Shown piece by piece: positions 32,615-40,086 of a stretch of 48,327 nt of DNA (the first letter of the stretch is position 1; the number at the start of each line of letters is the position of its first letter). Source of the stretch: Myxococcales bacterium (GTDB taxonomy: Bacteria; Myxococcota_A; Polyangia; Polyangiales; Polyangiaceae); the NCBI GenBank assembly GCA_013297655.1, contig JAAFHV010000004.1:1-48327 (forward strand). Direction: 5' to 3'. Under the pieces are notes generated by a model, which did not search any database, was not told the DNA's origin, and worked only from the letters and a program-made list of their open reading frames with translations. The position numbers and the translations under genes are program-made.

Positions 32615-33697
32615 TCAGTTCTCGACGCAGGCCAAATCGCGCGACGGCCCCGGCTCCGCCCAGAAGCGGTACGGCGAGAACCAGAAGCCTCCGAGCGTTC
32701 CTCGGCTCGCCCTTCGCCACGCGCCGAGCAGATGCCCGAAATCACGCAGGCTCCGCTGATCGACCGAGCCACCGAGCGCGTCGAAAAAGGTAAAATCGCT
32801 CAGGTAGTCGGACTGGAGGAACGGGTCGGTCACGACGTACGCCGTGCGCGCGCCGAGACCGACCACGAGCGCCCCCGTGTTGCGGAGGTTCGTGTGGGTG
32901 TGGTCCGCGCATGGGTCGAGGAGGATACGATCGGCCGGCACGCCGTGGAGACAGCGCACGAGGTGCTCGAGCGCGAAGGCCTCGACGAGCTCGGAGTGCA
33001 CCGCGCCACCGCTGAGGGTCACCACCGGAGCGACCCTCCCGCGGTACGCGCTCGCCACCCGCTCGGCGCGGATCATGTTCACCCCGAGCCGGTTCCGCTC
33101 CTCGGCCGAAAGCGATTTGCACGCCGCCCCGGGGAGCACGTCGACGAGCACGCTCACTTCTTGCGCGAGAGATCCGTAGCCGAACGTCGACGCCGCGGAA
33201 TAAGCAAATTCCCGCGCCGTCGTGAGCCCAGCGAGCGCACGAAGCGTCACCGCGTTGGTTCGCGCGGCGGCCGATCGGACGCGCGGAGACAGCGGGCAAG
33301 CGAGCTCGAGCGGGAGCTCGCGGAGGTCTCCTTTGGCGATCCGGTCGTAGAGTGAAGCGCGTCGGAGCAGCGTCGCGCGTGAGCCCTCGACGCTCTGCGG
33401 AAAGCCGCAGCCGGCGGGCACGGGACCGGCGTGCGCCTCGTGGGCGCCATGGGAGACCTCCACGAAGCAGCTCGCCTCGAGGTGAGCCTCGGGAAAGCTC
33501 GTGTGCGACGAGGCCTCGCGATCGAAGTCGACCGCGCTCCGCCACGAGGTGCACGCGAGCTCGGGGCGAAACGTCTCTGGCACGAGGCCCGCACGTGGGC
33601 CCGCGACCTTCGCGTCGGGGATCACGTCGCGGGCGCAGCCGAGCCCCCCGAGCGCGACCGAAGCCAACACCGAGATCGAACCGATGCGCGACGCCAT
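32615..33697 (-). CDS. Lipoprotein with ElyC/SanA/YdcF-like (DUF218) domain
   Basis: A 360-residue predicted lipoprotein (lipobox GLGC, Cys21). The first 190 residues form a cysteine-containing helical region of no family known to me. The C-terminal part carries the DUF218 pattern: VAPVVTLSGGAVHSELVEAFALEHLV, DRILLDPCADHTHTNLRNTGALVVGLG and AYVVTD, in which the sE, acidic-rich and TxxN elements are recognisable. ElyC and SanA act in peptidoglycan or envelope metabolism, and the related YdcF binds S-adenosylmethionine. A lipid-anchored form with a large N-terminal extension is unusual. It is convergent with the lipoprotein gene at 31513. Confidence 0.72.
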   Translation of the reverse strand: MASRIGSISVLASVALGGLGCARDVIPDAKVAGPRAGLVPETFRPELACTSWRSAVDFDREASSHTSFPEAHLEASCFVEVSHGAHEAHAGPVPAGCGFPQSVEGSRATLLRRASLYDRIAKGDLRELPLELACPLSPRVRSAAARTNAVTLRALAGLTTAREFAYSAASTFGYGSLAQEVSVLVDVLPGAACKSLSAEERNRLGVNMIRAERVASAYRGRVAPVVTLSGGAVHSELVEAFALEHLVRCLHGVPADRILLDPCADHTHTNLRNTGALVVGLGARTAYVVTDPFLQSDYLSDFTFFDALGGSVDQRSLRDFGHLLGAWRRASRGTLGGFWFSPYRFWAEPGPSRDLACVEN

Positions 33698-33823
33698 GCG
33701 GCGGAAGGTCCCCACGAGAACGAGCCTACGGGACCCCGTACCGCTGCGAGCAAAACTTTCCTCGCGCCAGGTCGCGTGTCGGACAACGGTGCACAAAAGC
33801 GACCGACGCGGCGTGTCGCTTAG

Positions 33824-33852
33824 TTGTCCGCGAGGTGCCGGCAACGTAGCGT
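33824..33852 (+). promoter_or_regulatory. Promoter of the 33860 operon
   Basis: TTGTCC (33824-33829), a 17-bp spacer and TAGCGT (33847-33852), with the GTG start 7 nt later. No ribosome-binding site is present, so the first gene is probably leaderless. Confidence 0.5.
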
Positions 33853-33859
33853 CCCTACC

Positions 33860-34471
33860 GTGAAATTCGGCTTTCTCACGTGGTCCTCCTCCGGCGCGAC
33901 GGGCCTCCTCGTCGGCGCGTTTTTGCTTTCTGCTTGCGACGGCAAAGCTGTCGATCCGGCGACGAAGGGCGACGTCCCTTCGGTGTCGGCCGGCACGCTG
34001 GTGAAGGGCACGATCACGTCCCCGCGCGAAGCGAAGGACCTCGCCGTTCGTGGCGCGCTCCCCGTCGAAGCGCAGTCGAAGCTCGACGGGTCGTGGGTTC
34101 CGGTGCTCGTGCCTCGCGCACGCGCCGAGGCCGTCCACGTCACGGTGGAGCCAGGCTTCTATGCCTACTCGGGCGCGATCGATCGCCCCCTCCCCGATGG
34201 TCGTGTGTCTCGCGCGACGATCGCGGTTCAAGGCACGCGCTTCGCGCACGAGCACGAGGGCTTTCCGAAAGACGTGACCACCCACGTCATGCGCGGCACA
34301 CGCGGGCTCTTCACCATCAACGAGGGCATCACCACCACCACGTGGATCGAGAACGGCGCGAGCTACTCCGTCGACGTGGAGTGCAGCATCGACGCCGACA
34401 CCCGCTGCCACGACGAGGCGTACGTCCTCGAGCTCACCGCCTCGCTCGCCTTCGTCGGAGGTCGCCCGTGA
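33860..34471 (+). CDS. Small lipoprotein, first gene of the peptidase operon
   Basis: A 203-residue predicted lipoprotein (lipobox LLSAC, Cys26) from a GTG start. The mature part is mostly beta, with VKGTITSPREAKDLAVRG, GFYAYSGAIDRPLPDGR and a stretch of four threonines. Two cysteines near the end (VECSIDADTRC) may form a disulfide. I do not recognise a family. Its stop overlaps the GTG of the M23 peptidase gene (GTGA at 34468-34471), so the two are translationally coupled. A role as partner or regulator of the peptidase is an inference from that coupling. Confidence 0.72.
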   Translation: MKFGFLTWSSSGATGLLVGAFLLSACDGKAVDPATKGDVPSVSAGTLVKGTITSPREAKDLAVRGALPVEAQSKLDGSWVPVLVPRARAEAVHVTVEPGFYAYSGAIDRPLPDGRVSRATIAVQGTRFAHEHEGFPKDVTTHVMRGTRGLFTINEGITTTTWIENGASYSVDVECSIDADTRCHDEAYVLELTASLAFVGGRP

Positions 34472-35460
34472 ACGCTCGTCTCGCCTTCTGCGCGTTCGCC
34501 TTCGCGACGACCGTCCTCACCCTCGTCCCCGAGCGCGCCCACGCGCAGCCGTTCACCTACGATCCCCCCGGAACGCTCGTCCCGAGCCGGTCCGGTCGCG
34601 GCCGCGTCGACAGCAAAGCTTATGCGCCTACGATGCGGTTTCCGCTCGAGCAAGCGCGCGCCTTCGCCAACTCGCAGGTGTACGGAAACGGCGGCGGACA
34701 GGGCACCGGCGGCCAATGCGACGCCGTGAACTACGCCTACCCCTGGCACGACAACTACTGCGAGTCGCGCTCCTACTCGATGCCCCTCTGCCCCGCTGGC
34801 ACCGGCCACCAGGGCCAAGACATTCGCCCCGCCACCTGCGTGAAGGACACCCACTGGGCCGTCGCCGCAGAGGCCGGCACCATCACGAACATCGGCAGCT
34901 ACTCGGTGTATCTCACCGCCGCCGACGGCACGCGCTTCGACTACCTCCACATGAGCCAGGTGCAGGTCGCCGTCGGCGCGAGGGTCACCAAAGGGCAGCG
35001 CCTCGGCAAGGTCTCGAATGCGTTCGGGGGCACTCCGACCACCATTCACCTCCACTTCAACATCCGCCAAACGGTGGCGAGCGTGGGCGCGGTCTACGTG
35101 CCTCCGTACGTGTCTCTCGTCGACGCGTACAAGCGCGCGAACGGCCTCATCCCCACCCCGGACGCTGGGGTGAGGGACGCCGCGGCGCCGAAGGACGGCG
35201 CGATCGACGGCGCGCTCCGCGACGCCGCGGTCGAGCCGGAGGAGCCAGGAAACCCTCCCACGCCGATCGCGCCCGGCGATCCCGATCCGGACGAGCTCCC
35301 GACCCCCGAGGGTGAGCTCGCAGCAGAAGAAGGCGCGCTCCCCGAGAGCGGATGCAACGGAGCGGGCGCGACGACCTCCGCGTCGCCGTCGTTCGTCGTG
35401 CTCGGGCTCGCGTCGCTCGGGCTCGTCTCGCTCGTGCGGCGTCGCAAGCGGCGCGCATGA
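34468..35460 (+). CDS. M23 (LytM) metallopeptidase with MYXO-CTERM-like tail
   Basis: A 330-residue secreted protein. The signal peptide ends AHA at 26. The M23 domain has the zinc ligands in GHQGQD (H114, D118) and HLHF (H194, H196), plus H161 in YLHMSQ, so the active site appears complete; family members cut peptidoglycan crosslinks. Cysteines around it could form disulfides. A Pro/Asp/Ala linker leads to a tail typical of MYXO-CTERM: SGC (Cys296), a hydrophobic helix (about 309-323) and RRRKRR. Such tails are thought to direct lipid-like anchoring at the myxobacterial surface. It is coupled by overlap to the genes on both sides. Confidence 0.9.
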   Translation: MNARLAFCAFAFATTVLTLVPERAHAQPFTYDPPGTLVPSRSGRGRVDSKAYAPTMRFPLEQARAFANSQVYGNGGGQGTGGQCDAVNYAYPWHDNYCESRSYSMPLCPAGTGHQGQDIRPATCVKDTHWAVAAEAGTITNIGSYSVYLTAADGTRFDYLHMSQVQVAVGARVTKGQRLGKVSNAFGGTPTTIHLHFNIRQTVASVGAVYVPPYVSLVDAYKRANGLIPTPDAGVRDAAAPKDGAIDGALRDAAVEPEEPGNPPTPIAPGDPDPDELPTPEGELAAEEGALPESGCNGAGATTSASPSFVVLGLASLGLVSLVRRRKRRA

Positions 35461-36302
35461 AGTCGCGCCCATTCGGCGCCACGGGGATCCTGCTCCCGGT
35501 CGTCGGCCAAGGAACGTGGCGCCTGGAGAGCGCGCCGCGGCCGCAAGTGGTTCGTTCGCTCCACCGCGGCATCGAGCACGGAATGACCCACATCGACACC
35601 GCCGAGCTCTACGGGCGCGGCGTGGTCGAGGAGGTCGTCGGCGAAGCGCTCGCCGGCCACCGCGACTCGGTGTTCCTCACCTCGAAGGTGATGCCAGAGC
35701 ACGCGACCTTCGCGGGCACCCTCTTGGCGTGCGAGCGGTCTCTCCGCCGTCTCCGCACCGATCACCTCGACTTGTACCTGCTCCATTGGCGCGGCGAGCA
35801 CCCGCTCGAGGAGACCCTCCGCGCGATGATGACCCTCCGCCACGAGGGAAAAATCAGACACTTCGGCGTCAGCAACTTCGACGTGACCGACGTCGAGGAG
35901 GCCGCCGCGATCGTGGGGGCGGAGAACGTGGCCTGCAACCAAGTGCTCTATCACCTAGGGGAGCGCGATCTCGAGCACGTGCTCCTGCCGGTGTGCGAGC
36001 GTCTAGGGATCGCGATCGTGGGCTATTCGCCGTTCGGCTCGGGCGACTTCGTCCACGCGGAGAGCCCGGCGGGGCAAGTCCTCACCGACATCGGCCGTAA
36101 GTACTTCGTGAGCGCACACGCCGTCGCGCTCGCGTTCCTCGTCCGCCGAAGCTCGCTCTTCACCATCCCGAAGGCGCTCGATCTCGGGCACGTGGACGAC
36201 AACGCGCGCGCGGGCGAGCTCACCCTCACCGAGGCCGAAATCACCCGCATCGATTGGGCATTTCCCCTCGGCGCGCCGCTCTCTCGTTTGCCCACTCTGT
36301 AA
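35457..36302 (+). CDS. Aldo/keto reductase
   Basis: A 281-residue aldo/keto reductase. The catalytic tetrad is present: D47 and Y52 in HIDTAELYG, K77 in LTSKV and H110 in YLLHW. Later motifs KIRHFGVSNFD, CNQVLYH and IVGYSPFGSG fit the NADPH-binding barrel. The ATG overlaps the stop of the M23 peptidase gene (ATGA at 35457-35460), giving an odd pairing of a cytoplasmic reductase with surface proteins, possibly only shared expression. The substrate is unknown. Confidence 0.9.
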   Translation: MKSRPFGATGILLPVVGQGTWRLESAPRPQVVRSLHRGIEHGMTHIDTAELYGRGVVEEVVGEALAGHRDSVFLTSKVMPEHATFAGTLLACERSLRRLRTDHLDLYLLHWRGEHPLEETLRAMMTLRHEGKIRHFGVSNFDVTDVEEAAAIVGAENVACNQVLYHLGERDLEHVLLPVCERLGIAIVGYSPFGSGDFVHAESPAGQVLTDIGRKYFVSAHAVALAFLVRRSSLFTIPKALDLGHVDDNARAGELTLTEAEITRIDWAFPLGAPLSRLPTL

Positions 36303-36333
36303 GAATGGCGCACCATCTTTAGCGCGCCATTCT
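36302..36333. terminator. Perfect hairpin in a convergent gap
   Basis: AGAATGGCGC (36302-36311) and GCGCCATTCT (36324-36333) form a perfect 10-bp stem with a 12-nt loop, nearly filling the 35-bp gap between the aldo/keto reductase and HD genes. It begins in the TAA stop codon. There is no T-run on either strand, so a bidirectional terminator is likely but not certain. Confidence 0.6.
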
Positions 36334-36337
36334 CACG

Positions 36338-37000
36338 TCAATCGGTGCCTGGCCACGCCTCGTGGGCCGGAAAAGCACATTCGTCGGCGAGGGCGGCGAC
36401 GAACGTCTTCATGAATGCGATCCGCTCTTCGGCGAGCCTCTTCGCGGCGGCCGTGTGGAGTCGCGCAGGGATGCGAAAGAGCTTCTTCGCGAAGTGGTCG
36501 AGGGCGTAGGCGCGGTCGTCGAGCGGCCGCGCCGTCGCGAACGGGTCGTCCGGAGAGTAGAAGCGGCTCTTCATCTCCGCGGCGGTCGCCATGCAGCGCG
36601 CGACGCCGATCGCACCAATCGCGTCGAGACGGTCGGCGTCTTGGAGGATTTTCGCTTCGAGGCTCTCCGGCACGACCCCCTTCGAGAACGCGTGATCACG
36701 AATGCACGCCGCGACCGCGTCGACGAACGCCGGATCCGCGCCGTGCTCGCGCAGCACCTCCGCCGCCCGCACGGCGCAAAGATCGCCGGACGTGCTCGAT
36801 TCGGGGTGATTCTTGGGCAGGTTCACGAGCTCGTGGAGGAGCGCGGCGGTGGTGCACACGTCTACCCGCGCGCCTTCGGTCGTCGCGATGCGCTCGGCGT
36901 TCGCGACCACACGGAGCACATGGGAGAGGTCGTGGCTCGCGGGGGCATCGCGGAGCGCCTCTTCCGCGACGCGGCGAAGCGAAGCGAACGAGACGCTCAT
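36338..37000 (-). CDS. HD-domain phosphohydrolase (YedJ-like)
   Basis: A 220-residue HD-domain protein of metal-dependent nucleotide phosphohydrolase type. The first motif SHDLSHVLRV gives H23, D24 and H27. The second, normally HD, reads LLHELVNLPKNHP, with glutamate at 57 in place of the metal-binding aspartate. ACIRDHAFSKG and LQDADRLDAIGAIG supply the later ligands. Its ATG overlaps the stop of the LOG gene (ATGA at 36997-37000). The pairing with a nucleotide-processing LOG protein suggests nucleotide salvage or clean-up. Confidence 0.88.
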   Translation of the reverse strand: MSVSFASLRRVAEEALRDAPASHDLSHVLRVVANAERIATTEGARVDVCTTAALLHELVNLPKNHPESSTSGDLCAVRAAEVLREHGADPAFVDAVAACIRDHAFSKGVVPESLEAKILQDADRLDAIGAIGVARCMATAAEMKSRFYSPDDPFATARPLDDRAYALDHFAKKLFRIPARLHTAAAKRLAEERIAFMKTFVAALADECAFPAHEAWPGTD

Positions 37001-37596
37001 GGTGCCTTCGGCGTCTCGACCCACTTCGAGCCGTACACCGGCCTCTCGAAGCTCGCGAGCGCCTCGATGAGCGCGTCCGGATCGGGGTTCGAAAGGAAGA
37101 GCTGCTCGTGCTCGGGGAGCGCGAAGCCCTCCGTCACCGCGTGGCGGACGAGCGCACGGAAGGGCTCGAAATAACCCTTCACGTCGAGCAAACCGACCGG
37201 CTTTTCGTGGAGCCCGATCTGCGACCAGGTGAGCACCTCGAAGAGCTCGTCGAACGTACCGAGGCCGCCCGGGAGCGCGATGAACGCGTCGGATCGCTCG
37301 ATCATGCGCTGCTTTCGCGCGTGCATCGAGTCGACGATGTGGAGCTCCTTCAGGCGCGAGTGGCCCACCTCGCGGCTCTCGAGCCAGCGCGGGAGAATAC
37401 CGACGACCTCGCCGCCCGCGTCCAGCACCGCGTCGGCGAGAGTGCCCATGAGGCCCACGCTCGCCCCTCCGTAGACGAGGCCGATCTGTTTTCTCGCCAG
37501 CGCCCGGCCGAGCTCGATCGCAGCTTCGGTGTGCTCGGGGCGGTTTCCAGGACGCGATCCGCAGTACACGCAGACGTAGGTCAGAGCTCGCTTCAC
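36997..37596 (-). CDS. LOG-family nucleotide phosphoribohydrolase (TIGR00730)
   Basis: A 199-residue LOG protein. The family signature PGGLGTFDELFEVLTW (about 109-124) is intact, together with VYCGSRPGN, GLVYGGASVGLMG and HARKQRMIERSDAFIALPGG. LOG enzymes release ribose-5-phosphate from nucleoside monophosphates such as AMP or cytokinin nucleotides. The start is GTG, with TAGGAT 6 nt upstream. It is divergent from the Ser/Thr kinase gene, with only 55 bp between the starts. Confidence 0.93.
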   Translation of the reverse strand: MKRALTYVCVYCGSRPGNRPEHTEAAIELGRALARKQIGLVYGGASVGLMGTLADAVLDAGGEVVGILPRWLESREVGHSRLKELHIVDSMHARKQRMIERSDAFIALPGGLGTFDELFEVLTWSQIGLHEKPVGLLDVKGYFEPFRALVRHAVTEGFALPEHEQLFLSNPDPDALIEALASFERPVYGSKWVETPKAP

Positions 37597-37602
37597 CCCA
37601 GC

Positions 37603-37608
37603 ATCCTA
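37603..37608 (-). promoter_or_regulatory. -10-like TAGGAT of the LOG gene
   Basis: On the minus strand TAGGAT ends 6 nt before the GTG start; GTGACG lies 16 bp further upstream as a possible -35. No Shine-Dalgarno is present. Confidence 0.4.
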
Positions 37609-37638
37609 CACGGCCCCCCCGGCTCGTCACAAAACGCG

Positions 37639-37644
37639 TATCCT
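37639..37644 (+). promoter_or_regulatory. -10-like TATCCT of the Ser/Thr kinase gene
   Basis: TATCCT ends 7 nt before the ATG at 37652, with no ribosome-binding site. It lies in the 55-bp gap with the divergent LOG gene, so the two promoters are packed back to back. Confidence 0.4.
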
Positions 37645-37651
37645 CTGGCGC

Positions 37652-39346
37652 ATGCCCGCGGACGATTTTGGCCTCGTCGGCCAGACGATCGATCAGCTTC
37701 GCTTCGACCAGGTGGTCGACGGAGGCGGCTTCGGGCTCGTCTATCGCGCCACCCACATGGGGCTCTCCGAGTCCGTCGCGGTGAAGTGCCTCAAGATCGA
37801 CCGCAGCGTCGACGACGCGCTCACGGAGTCATTTTTCCAGCGTTTCAAGGACGAAACGCGTATCCTCTACCGGCTGAGCCAAGGCTCGCTCGACATCGTG
37901 AGGGGCATCTCGAGTGGCACCCTTCGCTCCCCGAAGACGGGCGAGGACATTCCCTACATGGTGCTCGAGTGGCTCGACGGCCACACCCTCGCCCACGAGC
38001 TCCGCGCCCGCGCGATGGCTGGGAAACCGTACTCGGTCGCCGAGGCCCTCGACGTGCTCGCGCCCGCGTTCTCCGCCCTCGCTTACGCGCACTCGCAGGG
38101 CATCGTTCACCGCGACATCAAGCCAGGAAACCTCTTCATGTCCCTCGCGCGGGACGGCAAGACCCGCATGAAGGTGCTCGATTTTGGCCTCGCCAAGATC
38201 TTCGAGCCCACGCTCGGAGTGGCACCGAGCGTGCAAACCATGAAGGGAGTAGCGCTCTGCTCTCCCTCGTATGGCGCGCCAGAACAATTCGTAAAGCGCT
38301 TCGGACCGATTGGCCCCTGGACCGACGTGTACGCGCTCGCGCTCGTGACGCTCGAGCTCCTCTCCCTCCGAAAGGCACGCCACGCCGACACGCTCGTCGA
38401 AGGCCTCGCCAAAGCGATCGCCAAAGAGACCGCGTCGCCCACCCCGGAGAGCCTCGGCGTCACCCTCGCCCCCACCGTCGCGCTCGTGCTCGAGCGCGCC
38501 GTCTCCCGCGAGACCAACGTGCGCCCGCTCGACGCTGCTCGTTTCCAGCGCGAGCTCCTCGATGGCCTCGCGGCAGCGGAAAACACGAGCTCGCTCGCCG
38601 CCACGATGGTGCGCGCGCCAGACCACGACGACGACCTTCGCGCCACCGCCGTGCTCGATCGAAGTCTGCCTTTTGCGCCCGCGCCACCGTCGGGGCCGCG
38701 CTCGGCCCCCGCGACGATGAAGTCTACCGCGGTGCTCCCGCAGGGCTCGATCGGAGCCCCGATGCCGCACACGGCTCGCATGTCGCCGCCCGCGGGAATT
38801 CCAGCGCAGCGTGGGCCGATCGGCGCGCCGCCTTCGTACGGGTCACAAGGCCCGCAAGGCCATGGACAGCATGGCCAGCACCAGCAGCATCAGCACCACC
38901 ACCAAGCGCAACACCAGGGGCCACCAGGGTCGCAAGGGCACGCTTCGCAGCGACCGTCTGCTCCCGGCGCCGGCATCGCGCCCTACGGACCGCCGATGGG
39001 CCCCTCGTCGGCTCCGGCGCACGCGCGCCCGGGAAGCCCGTCTCGACCTCCCGGCCCGATGGCCAACCCGATGCCAGGGCCACCGCCCCTCCTTCCGACG
39101 ATGATGAAGGCGCACGGCGGCTTCGTGCTCCCGCCCGCAGGAAACGAGCCGCCTCGCAGCCCGGGGGCGAGCACCTTGGGGCCCATCTCCGCGGCCGGTG
39201 TGCCGAAGCGCGGGAGCGGCGGGAAGGTCGTCGCCGTCGTGCTCGCGGTCGTGCTCGCGTTCGCAATTGTTGCAGCTTACATCTATTTCGACCAGCAACG
39301 CTCGCAGGGGTCTCACATGGGTACGAACGTAGAGGGGCGCGCATGA
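37652..39346 (+). CDS. Membrane-anchored Ser/Thr protein kinase (Hanks type)
   Basis: A 564-residue kinase. The catalytic domain (about 15-290) has a glycine loop VVDGGGFGLVY, the VAVK lysine (K45), the catalytic loop HRDIKPGN (153-160), DFG (177-179) and APE (209-211), so it should be active. The linker (about 340-510) is Pro/Gly-rich with a His/Gln run near 410-430. One membrane helix (KVVAVVLAVVLAFAIVAAYIYF) lies close to the C-terminus, leaving a very short outer tail. This resembles PknB-type layout without PASTA repeats. Its stop overlaps the ATG of the next gene. Confidence 0.93.
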   Translation: MPADDFGLVGQTIDQLRFDQVVDGGGFGLVYRATHMGLSESVAVKCLKIDRSVDDALTESFFQRFKDETRILYRLSQGSLDIVRGISSGTLRSPKTGEDIPYMVLEWLDGHTLAHELRARAMAGKPYSVAEALDVLAPAFSALAYAHSQGIVHRDIKPGNLFMSLARDGKTRMKVLDFGLAKIFEPTLGVAPSVQTMKGVALCSPSYGAPEQFVKRFGPIGPWTDVYALALVTLELLSLRKARHADTLVEGLAKAIAKETASPTPESLGVTLAPTVALVLERAVSRETNVRPLDAARFQRELLDGLAAAENTSSLAATMVRAPDHDDDLRATAVLDRSLPFAPAPPSGPRSAPATMKSTAVLPQGSIGAPMPHTARMSPPAGIPAQRGPIGAPPSYGSQGPQGHGQHGQHQQHQHHHQAQHQGPPGSQGHASQRPSAPGAGIAPYGPPMGPSSAPAHARPGSPSRPPGPMANPMPGPPPLLPTMMKAHGGFVLPPAGNEPPRSPGASTLGPISAAGVPKRGSGGKVVAVVLAVVLAFAIVAAYIYFDQQRSQGSHMGTNVEGRA

Positions 39347-40023
39347 AGCTGTTCGTCGCGGGCATCACCGGAGCGACGGGGCAAGTGTTCCTCCCCCTCG
39401 CCGAGAAGGCGGGTCACGAGCTCGTGTTTCACGTTCGCCCGAAATCGAAGGACAAAACGCCGCTCGGGAGCGATCCACGGGCGAGGATCTTCGACCTCAC
39501 CGACGACGGCGCGCTCGACGACGCGATCGCGGGATCCGACGCGATCGTCTCGTTCGTCGGCACGATGCGAAAGCGCTTCTCCGATGGCGACGACTACGCC
39601 ACGAGCGACGTGGGCTCGGCGCGGAGCCTCGCGAAAGCGGCCAAGCGCAAAGGTGTACCGCGCATGTTGCTCCTCAGCTCCGTCGGCGCGGGCGGCAGCG
39701 GCGCATACCTGAAAATGAAGCTCGCGTGCGAAGATGCCGTGCGCGACGAGGGCCTCGCGTGGACCATGTTCCGCCCGAGCATCCTCGTGAGCCCGGCCGA
39801 CGGCACCGAGAGCCACCACGGCAAACGTGAAGCCCCCTTCGGGACCACCGCGCTCTTCGGTGCGCTCGGGTACTTGCCGGGCCTCGGCAACGTATCGCTC
39901 GACTACAAGCCTGTCCCGATCGCGCTCGTGTGCAAAGGCTTCCTCGAGGCCCTCGCCCACCCCGAGCGCTACGACGGCAAGGTGGTCCTCGGGCGCGATC
40001 TGTGGGCCCTCTCTCCCTCCTGA
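39343..40023 (+). CDS. NAD(P)-binding Rossmann oxidoreductase (atypical SDR)
   Basis: A 226-residue protein with the NAD(P)-binding motif GITGATG (7-13) at the N-terminus, followed by HVRPKSKDK, which fits NADP, and LLLSSVGAGG. It lacks the classical YxxxK pair in the usual place and matches the NmrA-like/atypical SDR group, some of which sense redox state rather than catalyse. The ATG overlaps the kinase stop (ATGA at 39343-39346). The coupling suggests the kinase and this protein act together, but no function can be assigned. Confidence 0.85.
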   Translation: MKLFVAGITGATGQVFLPLAEKAGHELVFHVRPKSKDKTPLGSDPRARIFDLTDDGALDDAIAGSDAIVSFVGTMRKRFSDGDDYATSDVGSARSLAKAAKRKGVPRMLLLSSVGAGGSGAYLKMKLACEDAVRDEGLAWTMFRPSILVSPADGTESHHGKREAPFGTTALFGALGYLPGLGNVSLDYKPVPIALVCKGFLEALAHPERYDGKVVLGRDLWALSPS

Positions 40024-40086
40024 TTCCGCGACAAACCAGGGCGGATAACGCGCTGCGCGGGCCCAAAAAGCTGGTAGTGCGCACGG

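Noticed and set aside
37632-37868. Exact 15-bp repeat AAACGCGTATCCTCT at 37632 and 37854
   Set aside because: One copy holds the -10-like hexamer of the kinase gene and the other is within its coding region. A 15-bp match is near chance over a window this size, so I did not call a functional repeat.
40031-40086. GG-N10-GC pattern upstream of the OPT gene as a sigma-54 promoter
   Set aside because: The -24 region (GGATAA) does not match GGCACG, and a GC pair at that spacing is common in high-GC DNA.
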